Assembly (NCBI GenBank): GCA_964551335.1
Contig: CAZKCO010000029.1
Coordinates: forward strand, 23,129 to 87,128
DNA length: 64,000 nucleotides
Source: Tunicatimonas sp964551335
GTDB taxonomy: Bacteria; Bacteroidota; Bacteroidia; Cytophagales; Cyclobacteriaceae
Direction of reading: 5' to 3'
Below, piece by piece: positions 52,053 to 61,147 of the stretch. Made by a program: the position numbers and the translations under genes. Each line of letters begins with the position of its first letter. Position 1 is the first letter of the stretch. The notes under the pieces were generated by a model. The model was not told the origin of the DNA. It worked only from the letters and a program-made list of their open reading frames with translations, and made no database searches.

Positions 52053-54452
52053 TTATTCATTACGGAGTGAGTCTACCGGATTGGCTACAGCAGCCTTAAT
52101 GGATTGGTAACTAACCGTAAGCAGCGCAATCAACAAGGCTAGCGTGCCGGACAGTATAAAAGTAGATAACCCAACATTGGTGCGGTAAGCAAAGTCGTTA
52201 AGCCACTGTTGAGTAGCCCAGTAGGCCAGGGGAGTAGCCACCACAAATGCAATGGCAATAAGCCGGGTGAAGTCTCTGGACAGTAGCAATACAATATTTT
52301 TTACCGAAGCCCCTAGCACTTTCCGAATACCGATTTCTTTGGTGCGCTGCTCCGCCATAAATGCGGCTAAAGCCAATAAGCCCAAACAGGCAATGGCAAT
52401 AGCCAATAAAGAGAAGCCACCGAAGATCATCCCAACCCGCTGGTCAGCTTTGAACAGGGTATCAAAATCCTCGTCCAGAAAGCTATAGTCCATCGGTATG
52501 CCATCGGCATGCAGTTTCCACTGGGCCTCGATAGTTTCTAAAGTGCCGGGCAGGTCGTTAGAGGCAAGGCTAATTTCTACGTAGTTGTGTTCATTAGAAA
52601 GTACCAGTACTAAAGGCTCTACCTCCGAGTGTAACGACTCATAGTTGTAATCCTCTACTACTCCTACTACTTCGGCATCGTACATACTACCTACCGATAC
52701 AATACTGCCCACCGGTTGCGACAAGCCCAGTATCTTCGCTGCCTGCTCGTTCAGAATAATGGTGTAGTTTACTGAGTCGGCGGCAATATCCCGGGAGAAG
52801 TTACGGCCTTCTTTGAGCTGAATATTCATGGTAGGTAAGTAATCGTAGCTTACCATCATGCTATTGAGTATCAAAGCATCTTCATCCCGGAAGGTGAATC
52901 CCGGAGTACTATCTGCCTCCACCGCCGGAATAAACACCATGCCATCGTAACCCGCCAGCGGCGATACATCCGTAAAACTCACTCCCTTTACTTCGCTCAG
53001 GCTGGTCAACACGTTATAGAATGCATCTTTATTACCTTCCAATGATTTACCGTTGCTAAGCACCAGCACATTTTCTTTAGTAAATCCCAGGTCTTTGTTG
53101 CGGATATACTGAAGCTGACTGTTTACCGCCAGAGTACAGACAATCAGCACAATAGAAATCACAAACTGAAATACGACCAGGGAATTCCGCAGATAGACGT
53201 TTTTACTACCCGCCACCAATCGGCCGCGTAGCACCTGCACCGGACGGAAACGGGTCAGGTAAAAGGCCGGGTAGCTTCCCGCTAGCACTCCAACCATTAT
53301 TCCCAATAAAATGACAGCAGGGATAAACCACAGCTCATCATAAGGAAGGTGAATAGGCTTGTCAGCAATTTGGCTGAACGGTATTCTCAGTAGCTCGGCT
53401 AATCCTAGGGCTAATAGCGTGGAGAATAGGCTCAGTAGCATCGCTTCCCCTAAAAACTGCCGGATTAGTTCGCCTCGCAGAGAACCCATTGTTTTGCGAA
53501 TGCCTACTTCTTTGGCCCGATCGGCGGAACGGGCCGTGGCCAGGTTCATAAAATTAATACAGGCAATCAGCAGCGTGAATAACGCAATAGCCCCAAAAAT
53601 ATAGAGATACTTAATATCCCCGTTGGCCTCAAACTCTCCCCGCATATGCGAGTGCAGGTGAATGTCAGTCATGGGCTGAGTGAACATCTCTACCGTATAG
53701 CCCAGCTCCTGAAAGAGCTCGTATTCGCCAAAATTCTTCTTGAGCAACTCCTCAGCCTGGGTATCTACATTGGTGATGTCGGCATCTTCCCGTATCCGAA
53801 AATAGGTGGATGCGCGAATCTCGCCCCAGTCGTCTATCTTGCTTGCAGGGTCAGAAAGGAAAGAATACACAATATCAAACTTGAAGTGCGAAGTAGGTGG
53901 AACTTCCTCCATGATGCCCGTCACCTGAAAAGCTTCGTTGTCCATCAAGATTTGCTGCCCTAGCGGGTCTTCATGCTGAAAATATTTTTGGGCAACGGCT
54001 TTGGTCATTACTACCGAATTAGGCTCCTGAAGTGCCGTTTCCGCGTCGCCCTGCACTAAGGGGAAGCTAAACAGTTGAAAAAAGCCAGGGTCGGCGGCTA
54101 GTACCTTACTTTCCCTCAGGGAGACATCGCCCCGGCGGAATATCTTATCGGTGTACCCATCTAGCCGGACGGCCATTTCTACTTCGGGAATCTCTTCTAC
54201 GAAGGGCTGGGCCACACCCGGACTTACCCTTACTCCGATAAAGCCACTTTCACCTACTTGTACATTCATTCCTAACCGGTAGATACGGTCGGCGTTTTGG
54301 TGAAATCGGTCGTAGCTCAGTTCGTGCAGGATATACACAATAATGAGCAAGGTGCAAGCCATTCCCAGAGCCAATCCGAAGATATTAATGCTAGTATAGA
54401 AGAGCCGCTTGCGTAAATTTCTCAGAGCGACGAGTAGAGCGTTCTTTACCAT
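52053..54452 (-). CDS. FtsX/MacB-type ABC permease, array member 3 (subfamily A)
   Basis: A 799-residue permease starting MVKNALLVALRNL at 54452. SYDRFHQNADRIYR is near residue 46; coupling motifs are KEVGIRKTMGS near 314 and KEIGIRKVLGAS near 702; it ends AAVANPVDSLRNE. Second-module ACLGLLALAAFMAEQR matches subfamily A. It is the first gene of the second run (members 3, 2, 1) and is preceded by a long spacer that holds the shared CGGTTTTGATACAGTA element about 150 bp upstream. Confidence 0.9.
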   Translation of the reverse strand: MVKNALLVALRNLRKRLFYTSINIFGLALGMACTLLIIVYILHELSYDRFHQNADRIYRLGMNVQVGESGFIGVRVSPGVAQPFVEEIPEVEMAVRLDGYTDKIFRRGDVSLRESKVLAADPGFFQLFSFPLVQGDAETALQEPNSVVMTKAVAQKYFQHEDPLGQQILMDNEAFQVTGIMEEVPPTSHFKFDIVYSFLSDPASKIDDWGEIRASTYFRIREDADITNVDTQAEELLKKNFGEYELFQELGYTVEMFTQPMTDIHLHSHMRGEFEANGDIKYLYIFGAIALFTLLIACINFMNLATARSADRAKEVGIRKTMGSLRGELIRQFLGEAMLLSLFSTLLALGLAELLRIPFSQIADKPIHLPYDELWFIPAVILLGIMVGVLAGSYPAFYLTRFRPVQVLRGRLVAGSKNVYLRNSLVVFQFVISIVLIVCTLAVNSQLQYIRNKDLGFTKENVLVLSNGKSLEGNKDAFYNVLTSLSEVKGVSFTDVSPLAGYDGMVFIPAVEADSTPGFTFRDEDALILNSMMVSYDYLPTMNIQLKEGRNFSRDIAADSVNYTIILNEQAAKILGLSQPVGSIVSVGSMYDAEVVGVVEDYNYESLHSEVEPLVLVLSNEHNYVEISLASNDLPGTLETIEAQWKLHADGIPMDYSFLDEDFDTLFKADQRVGMIFGGFSLLAIAIACLGLLALAAFMAEQRTKEIGIRKVLGASVKNIVLLLSRDFTRLIAIAFVVATPLAYWATQQWLNDFAYRTNVGLSTFILSGTLALLIALLTVSYQSIKAAVANPVDSLRNE

Positions 54453-54602
54453 AAGATTTATCCGGTTCGTTGCGTGGATTCAATACGAATATTTTATTTT
54501 GATTAATGAATAAACAATCGCTGCGCCAAAAAAACTGAATATAGCAACTTTCTGATTATCAGCATTATATGCTGTAAATTTGTAAGTGCTTAGTTCTAAG
54601 AT

Positions 54603-54645
54603 GTTCGGTTTTGATACAGTAAGGCGTCTGGTTTTAGTACAATTA
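54603..54645. promoter_or_regulatory. Shared permease element, locus 1 (two direct copies)
   Basis: Strong copy CGGTTTTGATACAGTA at 54606-54621, identical over 16 bases to 63850-63865. A weaker copy, GTCTGGTTTTAGTACAATTA, starts at 54626, 23 bp downstream of the first site start. The position is 154 bp or more upstream of the first gene in the run. Confidence 0.65.
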
Positions 54646-54770
54646 GATGTAAGGTTTGATCGGGGGGTTTACCAATAGTAAAATATACTAAACAAAAACC
54701 TAATGTAGGGTTTGAACTCAACCCCGATGGGTAACCCAACTTTCTTTCATACCCGTTAGGAACTTACTTC

Positions 54771-54850
54771 GTACCACGCCGTGCTGGCAGTGTTTACACG
54801 TCATGTTAAGACTGTTACCACGTCGTGATAAAGCAATTCTGAGGCCGTGG
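54771..54850. repeat. 21-22-bp direct repeats with an inverted copy
   Basis: Units start at 54771 (GTACCACGCCGTG), 54792 (GTTTACACGTCATG) and 54814 (GTTACCACGTCGTG); GGCCGTGGTAGTTAC at 54842-54856 reads as an inverted copy. The conserved centre is ACCACG-like. It lies in the spacer between the two permease runs. Confidence 0.6.
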
Positions 54851-55078
54851 TAGTTACTCGATCCCTTACGCAATACATCCAAGGAGCCAAGGCAAGGTGA
54901 AACTATATTGTCCCGTAGGGCGGAAGGTTGCTTGGGTTGATGAAGGTAAGAGAGTAAGTGTAAAAAAAGTTATAATGCGCCCTCCCCGGAATTCGGCAAA
55001 GCCTCATCTGGGGAGAGTTGTTCTATGACTCTTATCTATTTACTTTACTTACCACTGAGCTACCGTACTGGCGAATTA

Positions 55079-55819
55079 CTAACCAACCGTAAGGGTGTGG
55101 GGTAGACGGCCGCTGCGGATGGTGGCACCGTTACCGTAGGCACTGCGTACCTCCAGCTCGTACAGACCTGCCGGGAGCCCTTCGGGAATAGGCACCATCA
55201 GTTGTTTAGGATAATTATGGAAAATCCCCTCGGCCCGATAAGTCTGCTGAGTAGCGAGATGGGTAAAAAATACTCCTTGAGCCGGGTCGTGAGAGTCTTC
55301 AACTTTTAGCTTTTCGCCCATTACTACCCCCACCTGGCCGGGGGTAAGTTGCTTGTTTTCGCTGTGTGACTTCCAATCTTGCCAGGTATGGGGGATCGGA
55401 GCGGGCACTTCACTATCTACTCGCTGCATCTTCATACGTTGCATGGCCTGCTGCATCTTCTTGCCTGGACGAAAATTAACACTCGGTCGGTGCCGTTGGG
55501 GATCGTAGTGATCTTCCTCACTGTCAAACACCCCGCGTACTCCGGGGGTGAGCCGGAAGTAGGGGGATAGAAAACCGTTTCCCTCAGCTAGCTGCTCATT
55601 TAAGTAATTCAGAAAACCGTGGATCACCGCAAAGCACTCAGTCTCCTTCAGGATTGACCCCGATTGGGTAAGAGCCTCAATAGCGTCCTCAACCCTCACG
55701 TAATTTATGTTCTTAGCCACAGCACGATACGACTCGGCAGAGCCTCCACGGGGGCTCGTTCCACGGCGGCTCGTTCCCCGGTGGATAGCATTTTTATGTA
55801 GTGTAAAACGAAGAGGCAT
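55079..55819 (-). CDS. HU-like DNA-binding / DUF4469 protein
   Basis: From the ATG at 55819 (MPLRFTLHKNAI) the protein has 246 residues; the longer frame begins 18 codons earlier, without family resemblance. The N-terminal ~120 residues resemble the Bvu_2165-type HU/IHF-like DNA-binding domain and the C-terminal ~80 (GVFFTHLATQQTYRAEGIF, then LPAGLYELEVRSAYGN) resemble DUF4469. Residues 14-25 (RGTSRRGTSPRGG) are an unusual Arg/Gly/Ser insertion where relatives read a shorter loop, and the DNA there is a 15-bp tandem repeat. The gene splits the permease array. Confidence 0.78.
   Translation of the reverse strand: MPLRFTLHKNAIHRGTSRRGTSPRGGSAESYRAVAKNINYVRVEDAIEALTQSGSILKETECFAVIHGFLNYLNEQLAEGNGFLSPYFRLTPGVRGVFDSEEDHYDPQRHRPSVNFRPGKKMQQAMQRMKMQRVDSEVPAPIPHTWQDWKSHSENKQLTPGQVGVVMGEKLKVEDSHDPAQGVFFTHLATQQTYRAEGIFHNYPKQLMVPIPEGLPAGLYELEVRSAYGNGATIRSGRLPHTLTVG
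55751..55780 (-). repeat. 15-bp tandem repeat within the HU-like gene
   Basis: Two units at 55751-55765 and 55766-55780; on the coding strand each reads about CGNGGAACGAGCCNC and encodes Arg-Gly-Thr-Ser-Arg/Pro. Confidence 0.75.
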
Positions 55820-55932
55820 AACTTTTTGGGCAAAGCTACGCCCTAATTCGGGAGGGAGATGTACGTATTGCAAGCAACGCCACGTAGGTAAGCTGAAGTA
55901 CTAATTGATGTAGAAGACGCACGTAAGTTTTT

Positions 55933-55980
55933 AGCTTGGGGCGGAGCACTAAAAGCTAGACTCACTCCCCGCCCCAAGCT
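55933..55980. repeat. 12-bp inverted repeat between the HU-like gene and member 4
   Basis: AGCTTGGGGCGG (55933-55944) pairs exactly with CCGCCCCAAGCT (55969-55980); the loop is 24 bases. It begins 10 bp after the end of the member 4 gene. No U-run follows on the minus strand. Confidence 0.8.
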
Positions 55981-55990
55981 TCCTGCTCAA

Positions 55991-58477
55991 CTATTCATCC
56001 CTCAGTGAGTCTACCGGGTTGGCCAGCGCAGCTTTAAGCGATTGATAACTCACGGAAATCATGGAGATCAGTAAAACACTGCCTCCCGCTACCAAAAACA
56101 GCCAGATAGGAATAGTGGTGCGGTACGCAAAAGTCTGTAACCATTGATGAGTAGCGTACCAAACTACCGGAGAAGTTATGAGCAGCGCTATCAACACCAA
56201 GCGGGAGAAACTGCCGGAAATCTGCGCAAATATTTGCCCAACACCAGCTCCTAACACCTTACGAATGCCGATTTCTTTTCGTTTGCGTTCAGCAATAAAG
56301 GTCATCAACCCATATAATCCCATGCAAGCAATGAACAGTGCCAGGATTGTCAGGTGGGTAAAAATCTGGCCCAGACGCATTTCGGCCTCAAATTGCCGGA
56401 AGTAATCGTCATCCAGGAAGGAGTAAGTGAACGGCGTTTCGGGAGCCTGAGCCTGCCATTTTTTTTCCAGATCAGTAAGGATTTGCTGTATCTGATCAGC
56501 AGCACGAAACTGTTCCCGGGGTTTAATTGTAATAAACTTTCGTCCGCCAGTCCACATAGGGGCACCTTCATAGAAGATAGCGAGTGGCATGATCTGTTCC
56601 CGCAATGACTCGAAGTGGAAGTCAGAGGTAATACCGATTACTTCGAATAGCTGCTCAGGGTATTGCAGATATTTTCCTACCGCAAAGTCCGGTGATTCGG
56701 GGTCGGTACTCCAGCCTAATGATTGCACGGCAGATTCGTTAAGCACTACGGTTTTCTGATCGGAAGTACTTCTATCGATGAAGTTGCGACCGGCCATAAG
56801 CTCAATATCCAGCGTAGGCAGGTAATGAGCATCCACAATAATTGTATTGATCGGAACCGAGGATTCCGGATCTCCGTAGGCTGAGAAGTTATCCTGGTTA
56901 TGTACTACAGGGGGCATGGCACTGGCCGAAGCAACTGAGGCAATCCGGCTATCCTGACGCAATTGATTCATCAGTTGTTCACCCTGGTTAGGAATCCGTT
57001 CGGCGTAGGGTAAAATGATAAGATTGTCCGAATCAAATCCTAACTTCATGTTCTGGGTAAACTGAAGCTGGCGATGAATAACCAAGGTGAAGACGATCAA
57101 TCCGATAGAAATGATAAACTGAAACGCTACCAACCCATTGCGCATTAAAACCGCTTTGGTACTGTTGCCAACTACTATTTTTTGTTTGAGTGCTTTCACC
57201 GGCTGAAACGATGTTAGATAAAAGGCCGGATAGCTACCCGCCAGTAGGCTGATGAGCAGGGCAAACCCCAGAATTGATAAAAAGAAAAGGGAGTTGGATG
57301 ATTGCAGTAGCGAAATATCTTTACCCGAAATTTGATTGAAGAGCGGGGCCAGCAACTCAGTAAGGCATAAGGCCAGTAGGGTGGCCAGTCCGCCCATAAG
57401 TAGAGATTCTAACAGAAACAAACCCATCAGTCGGGGTTTACCCGCGCCCAATACTTTGTGAACCCCTACCTCTTTCACCCGTTGAGAAGCCCGGGCGGTA
57501 GATAAGTTAATAAAGTTAATAATCGCCAGGGCCATCACCAGGAATCCTATAGTAACCAACAGGTAAACATTATCAATATCGCCGGTGGGGCCTAAGCGGT
57601 TAAAGGAGTTATTAGAAAAAAGATGAATATCGGTAAGCGGTAGTAAAAAAAGCTCCCATTTCTTTCCTTGCTGTTCGTAGTCGTCAAACGAATAGCCGTA
57701 TATACGCTCTAGCGTGCTTCCGGCGTAGCGGGCCGGCATAGACTTTACTTTATCCGCTAAATCCCGAACGTTCGTCTCTTCGCTTACCTTCACGTAAGTG
57801 ACAAACCCCGTCCAGATCCACGTCCAGCCCCGCTCTTTTACTTCCGGAAAAGTAGCCATCGATAACAGTAGGTCGAACTCAAAGTGTGATTGCCCGGGAA
57901 AACTTTCCACGATGGCACCTACCTCAATCGTTTGCTCATTGGAGCCTTTTTCCAGCGTTAGCAGTTGGCCCAGAGCAGTAGCATCACCAAAATATTTTTG
58001 AGCGGTTGCCTCAGTCAGAATGGCGGTGTTAGGCTTTCGTAAAGCGGCCCGAACATCCCCTTCTACGGTGTTGAGGGTGAAAATCTCAGCGAAAGTAGCG
58101 TCGACTGCCAGAGCATTTTCTTCTTCAAAAGACTTAACCTGGCGGGTCTCGGTCTTTGGAGTGAAAAAAAGCAGGCCGGGAGTATAAATTCTCGCCGCAG
58201 CGGTAATTTCGGGATAATTCTCCTGAAGTAATTCAGCAATAGGCGGGGAAGTAGAACCAAAGCGTTGGTCGGTATCTCCCCAGATGTAAGACATATCTAC
58301 CCGATATACCTGATCGGCATTTTCGTGAAAGCGGTCGTATTGCAATTCATCCAGTACGTACAAGCTGATGAGCAGGCAAACGGTAAGGCCCACTCCCAAA
58401 CCTACGATATTGAGCGCGGCTGGTAGCTTTTCTTTCAGTGCATTTCGTAAGATAATTTTGAAGTAATTCTTAATCAT
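55991..58477 (-). CDS. FtsX/MacB-type ABC permease, array member 4 (subfamily A)
   Basis: An 828-residue permease from the ATG at 58477 (MIKNYFKIILRNALKEK), the longest of the six. Coupling motif 1 is changed to KEVGVHKVLGAG near residue 334, with His for Arg; motif 2 is KEIGIRKVLGAG near residue 734, with Gly for the usual final Ser. The tail is AALANPVDSLRDE. ACMGLYGLMTFIAERKRK shows mixed features, but its periplasmic start (STSPPIAELLQENYPEI) groups it with subfamily A. It is third in the first run. The altered coupling helix may change its ATPase pairing. Confidence 0.9.
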   Translation of the reverse strand: MIKNYFKIILRNALKEKLPAALNIVGLGVGLTVCLLISLYVLDELQYDRFHENADQVYRVDMSYIWGDTDQRFGSTSPPIAELLQENYPEITAAARIYTPGLLFFTPKTETRQVKSFEEENALAVDATFAEIFTLNTVEGDVRAALRKPNTAILTEATAQKYFGDATALGQLLTLEKGSNEQTIEVGAIVESFPGQSHFEFDLLLSMATFPEVKERGWTWIWTGFVTYVKVSEETNVRDLADKVKSMPARYAGSTLERIYGYSFDDYEQQGKKWELFLLPLTDIHLFSNNSFNRLGPTGDIDNVYLLVTIGFLVMALAIINFINLSTARASQRVKEVGVHKVLGAGKPRLMGLFLLESLLMGGLATLLALCLTELLAPLFNQISGKDISLLQSSNSLFFLSILGFALLISLLAGSYPAFYLTSFQPVKALKQKIVVGNSTKAVLMRNGLVAFQFIISIGLIVFTLVIHRQLQFTQNMKLGFDSDNLIILPYAERIPNQGEQLMNQLRQDSRIASVASASAMPPVVHNQDNFSAYGDPESSVPINTIIVDAHYLPTLDIELMAGRNFIDRSTSDQKTVVLNESAVQSLGWSTDPESPDFAVGKYLQYPEQLFEVIGITSDFHFESLREQIMPLAIFYEGAPMWTGGRKFITIKPREQFRAADQIQQILTDLEKKWQAQAPETPFTYSFLDDDYFRQFEAEMRLGQIFTHLTILALFIACMGLYGLMTFIAERKRKEIGIRKVLGAGVGQIFAQISGSFSRLVLIALLITSPVVWYATHQWLQTFAYRTTIPIWLFLVAGGSVLLISMISVSYQSLKAALANPVDSLRDE

Positions 58478-58498
58478 AACTTTACTCAATTAGCAATT

Positions 58499-58561
58499 AG
58501 CAATTAGCAGTGAACAGTTAGCAATTAGCAGTGAACAGTTAGCAATTAGCAGTGAACAGTT
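58499..58561. repeat. 21-bp tandem repeat between array members 4 and 5
   Basis: Three identical copies of AGCAATTAGCAGTGAACAGTT at 58499-58519, 58520-58540 and 58541-58561, then a partial copy. The string CAATTAGC precedes them as well. Downstream follows the shared TGCCCCGCACACTG and ATTGTTCATTG strings. Confidence 0.92.
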
Positions 58562-58617
58562 AGCAATTATTCATTGCACGGAGTGCCCCGCACACTGTAC
58601 ATTGTTCATTGTTCGCA

Positions 58618-61086
58618 TTATTCATTTCGTAAACTGTCTACTGGGTTAGCTAGTGCGGCTCTTAGAGATTGATAGCTCACCGTGAGGGTAGCAATAATCG
58701 CTGAGGCGGCGATAGCTAGAATAAAAACGCCCGCTCCCAGGTTAACCTGATAGGTAAAATTCTGTAGCCACTGCTGCATCAGGTAGAAGGCGATAGGGCC
58801 CGCAATGCAGAATGCAATTAGTATCAGATGAATAAATTCCTTAGAAAATAAAATCAGAATATGCTGTACCGAAGCCCCTAGCACTTTACGAATACCTACT
58901 TCCTTGGTGCGCCGCACGGCCATGAAGGCAACCAATCCGTATAAGCCCAGGCATCCAATGAAGATGGTAATACCCGCCAACACTTTGAATAACTTCGTAA
59001 GTCGCGCCTCTTCCTGATAGTAAGCAGCAACACTTTGGTCCAGGAACTGGTAGTTGAACATATATTCAGGGTACATAGCGGCCCAGGTTGCTGCTAATTG
59101 CTGCAAAGTTCCGCTCCATTGGTTAGTTTTTCCGGAAGCGTCTCCTGCCAGGTTCAGCTTGATATTGGCGGTGTAGTACTGTTGAGGGTCAATCAGGAAA
59201 CCAACGTAGTCAATTTCTTCTCTCAACGATTTGGTGTGGAAGTTTTCGGTTACCCCAACTATCTCATAAGCGTCATTACCGATCAGCATGATTTCACCGA
59301 TGGCTTGGTCGGGTTCAGACAATCCTACTCTTTCGCTTAGCTTACGATTAATAATAATATGCTTGGCAGTATCGTTCGGCTGGAAATTTCTTCCGGCCAC
59401 CAGCGGAATCTCAAACAGATCGAGGTATTGTTCGTCTATCGCCTGCCGTTCAAATGTTATACTTTCTTCTCCTTCCGGTGCTCCCTTCCGGCGAATATCC
59501 CAGTGGGAGGTGTTTCGGCCAACCCCGGCCGGAGAACTGGAAGCAAAACTCACTGACGCTACCGCCGGAGTGGTCTTCCACTGGTTTTCCAGTGTTTCTA
59601 ATGTTGATAAAGGTGGGGTATTTCTCGCGGGGAATTTTACCGTAATTATTGCTTCTTGCTCAAAGCCTAATTCAGCACTGCGGAAGTAATCCATCTGCCG
59701 GACTACTACGATAGTTCCGATGATGAAGATTTGAGCAATCACAAACTGTAAAGTAACCAGCCCCTGTCGTAGCTTCATTTTCTGGGGAGAGCCGTTGCTT
59801 ATTTTATTCTTCAAGGCCGCTACCGGATTAAAGCCGGAAATAGTTAGTGCCGGATAGCTGCCAGCTAAAATTGTTACTACCAAGATAATGGCAACTAAGG
59901 AGACCAAAGTGGCCGGATCGGTGAGTAATGCTACTCCTTGGTCTATTTGGAGCAAATCTCTGGCGTACACCATAGCCAACTCGGCGCCGCCGAGTGCCAG
60001 CATCCCGGCCAGCAGGGTAATGATAAATGTTTCACCTAAAAACTGCCAGATTAGCAGCAGTCTACCGCTACCCATTGTCTTACGAATACCTACTTCTTTG
60101 GACCGCAGTACCGACTGTGCCGTACTAAGGTTAACGAAGTTAATACTAGCGGTAGAAATGATAAATAAGCCAATGATTAGTAACGCCCATACGGTTTCTT
60201 TACTTACTGTGCGCGACTGGTAGTTGCCAAAGCGAGCATCCGTATGCACTTCTTTCAGCGGTTGCAGCTTATACTGTCGAAACTCAGCCATTGATTCGCT
60301 CACATTGGCAGCATGAATTTTCAGGATTTGGGCTTCTGCCTCTTCCGGGGTTACCCCCTCATTCAATAGCACATAGCCTTGGTGTTCATCCGAGACAGAG
60401 TACCAATCGGAGAAGTTGTCTTTTAGTAGACCTTCGGTGTTTAGGGTGGAGTAGGATAGCATGGCCCGGAAAGGAAAATCCGAATTTGGTGGAAGATCAG
60501 CTACCACTCCGGTGACTTTGACATCCATCAGGTTGTCCAGACTCAAACTTTTTCCTAAAGCATCTCCTCGAGGGAAGTATTTGTTCGCCATGGTTTGCGT
60601 AAGCACTACGCTAAACGGTTCTTTCAGCGCAGTTTCGGGGTTTCCAGAAATCCACTGAAAACCGGTTCCGGCATAGTCAAACAGCTTGAAAAAGTCGCTA
60701 TCAATAAATGTAATTCCCTCATCCTCCTGAAACTGCCGCTTGGTGCCTTCTGGCTCGGTTTCAACCACTGATAACTGCAAGCCACCTACGTAGTGCATGG
60801 CGGTAACCTCACCCGCTACGGTCAAATCGCTTCTCAAAGCCTCCGGGGCGGCGTGCGGGATTCCGGTTCGGTACTCAGTCTCTCCGTCAACCTCACCGGT
60901 CCGTACTACTCGGTAAATCCGATCGGCATCCGAATGAAACTGGTCGTAGCTCCGCTCATAGCGTACCACCGCCAGAATAATCAGCACGCACCCAATACCC
61001 AAGGCTAGCCCCATGATATTGATGAGAGAAGTATTGCGGTTTCTCAGTAAGTACCGAAAGGCAGTAGCAAAGTAGTTTTTTAACAT
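58618..61086 (-). CDS. FtsX/MacB-type ABC permease, array member 5 (subfamily B)
   Basis: An 822-residue permease starting MLKNYFATAFRYLLRN at 61086. Coupling motifs are KEVGIRKTMGS near 329 and KEVGIRKVLGAS near 727; the end is ALANPVDSLRNE. The periplasmic start (GIPHAAPEALRSDL) and CLGLYGLVAFMAVRR fit subfamily B. Its last 39 bases are identical to those of member 6, although the codons just upstream differ, which points to gene conversion at the 3' end. Confidence 0.9.
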   Translation of the reverse strand: MLKNYFATAFRYLLRNRNTSLINIMGLALGIGCVLIILAVVRYERSYDQFHSDADRIYRVVRTGEVDGETEYRTGIPHAAPEALRSDLTVAGEVTAMHYVGGLQLSVVETEPEGTKRQFQEDEGITFIDSDFFKLFDYAGTGFQWISGNPETALKEPFSVVLTQTMANKYFPRGDALGKSLSLDNLMDVKVTGVVADLPPNSDFPFRAMLSYSTLNTEGLLKDNFSDWYSVSDEHQGYVLLNEGVTPEEAEAQILKIHAANVSESMAEFRQYKLQPLKEVHTDARFGNYQSRTVSKETVWALLIIGLFIISTASINFVNLSTAQSVLRSKEVGIRKTMGSGRLLLIWQFLGETFIITLLAGMLALGGAELAMVYARDLLQIDQGVALLTDPATLVSLVAIILVVTILAGSYPALTISGFNPVAALKNKISNGSPQKMKLRQGLVTLQFVIAQIFIIGTIVVVRQMDYFRSAELGFEQEAIITVKFPARNTPPLSTLETLENQWKTTPAVASVSFASSSPAGVGRNTSHWDIRRKGAPEGEESITFERQAIDEQYLDLFEIPLVAGRNFQPNDTAKHIIINRKLSERVGLSEPDQAIGEIMLIGNDAYEIVGVTENFHTKSLREEIDYVGFLIDPQQYYTANIKLNLAGDASGKTNQWSGTLQQLAATWAAMYPEYMFNYQFLDQSVAAYYQEEARLTKLFKVLAGITIFIGCLGLYGLVAFMAVRRTKEVGIRKVLGASVQHILILFSKEFIHLILIAFCIAGPIAFYLMQQWLQNFTYQVNLGAGVFILAIAASAIIATLTVSYQSLRAALANPVDSLRNE

Positions 61087-61111
61087 AACTAATATAGGGT
61101 GAGAGGTAAAT

Positions 61112-61135
61112 GGTGGAGGGCGGCCGCCTTCTACC
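61112..61135. repeat. Palindromic spacer between array members 5 and 6
   Basis: GGTGGAG and TTCTACC flank the perfect palindrome GGCGGCCGCC (61119-61128). The wider spacer is rich in GGTAnn/nnTACC words and resembles the spacer at 49471-49549. Confidence 0.65.
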
Positions 61136-61147
61136 CTCTACCGCGTT

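Larger units (their letters stand above)
54453..55078. other. Long regulatory spacer upstream of array member 3
   Basis: A 626-bp stretch without a gene. It carries the shared permease element (54603-54645), a 21-22-bp direct repeat (54771-54835 with a partial inverted copy) and a CTCCCC/GGGGAG hairpin near 54983-55016. Confidence 0.65.

Noticed and set aside
59888..60223. 111-codon antisense frame in array member 5
   Set aside because: Shadow of the coding strand: it mirrors the conserved permease codons and recurs in the paralogues.
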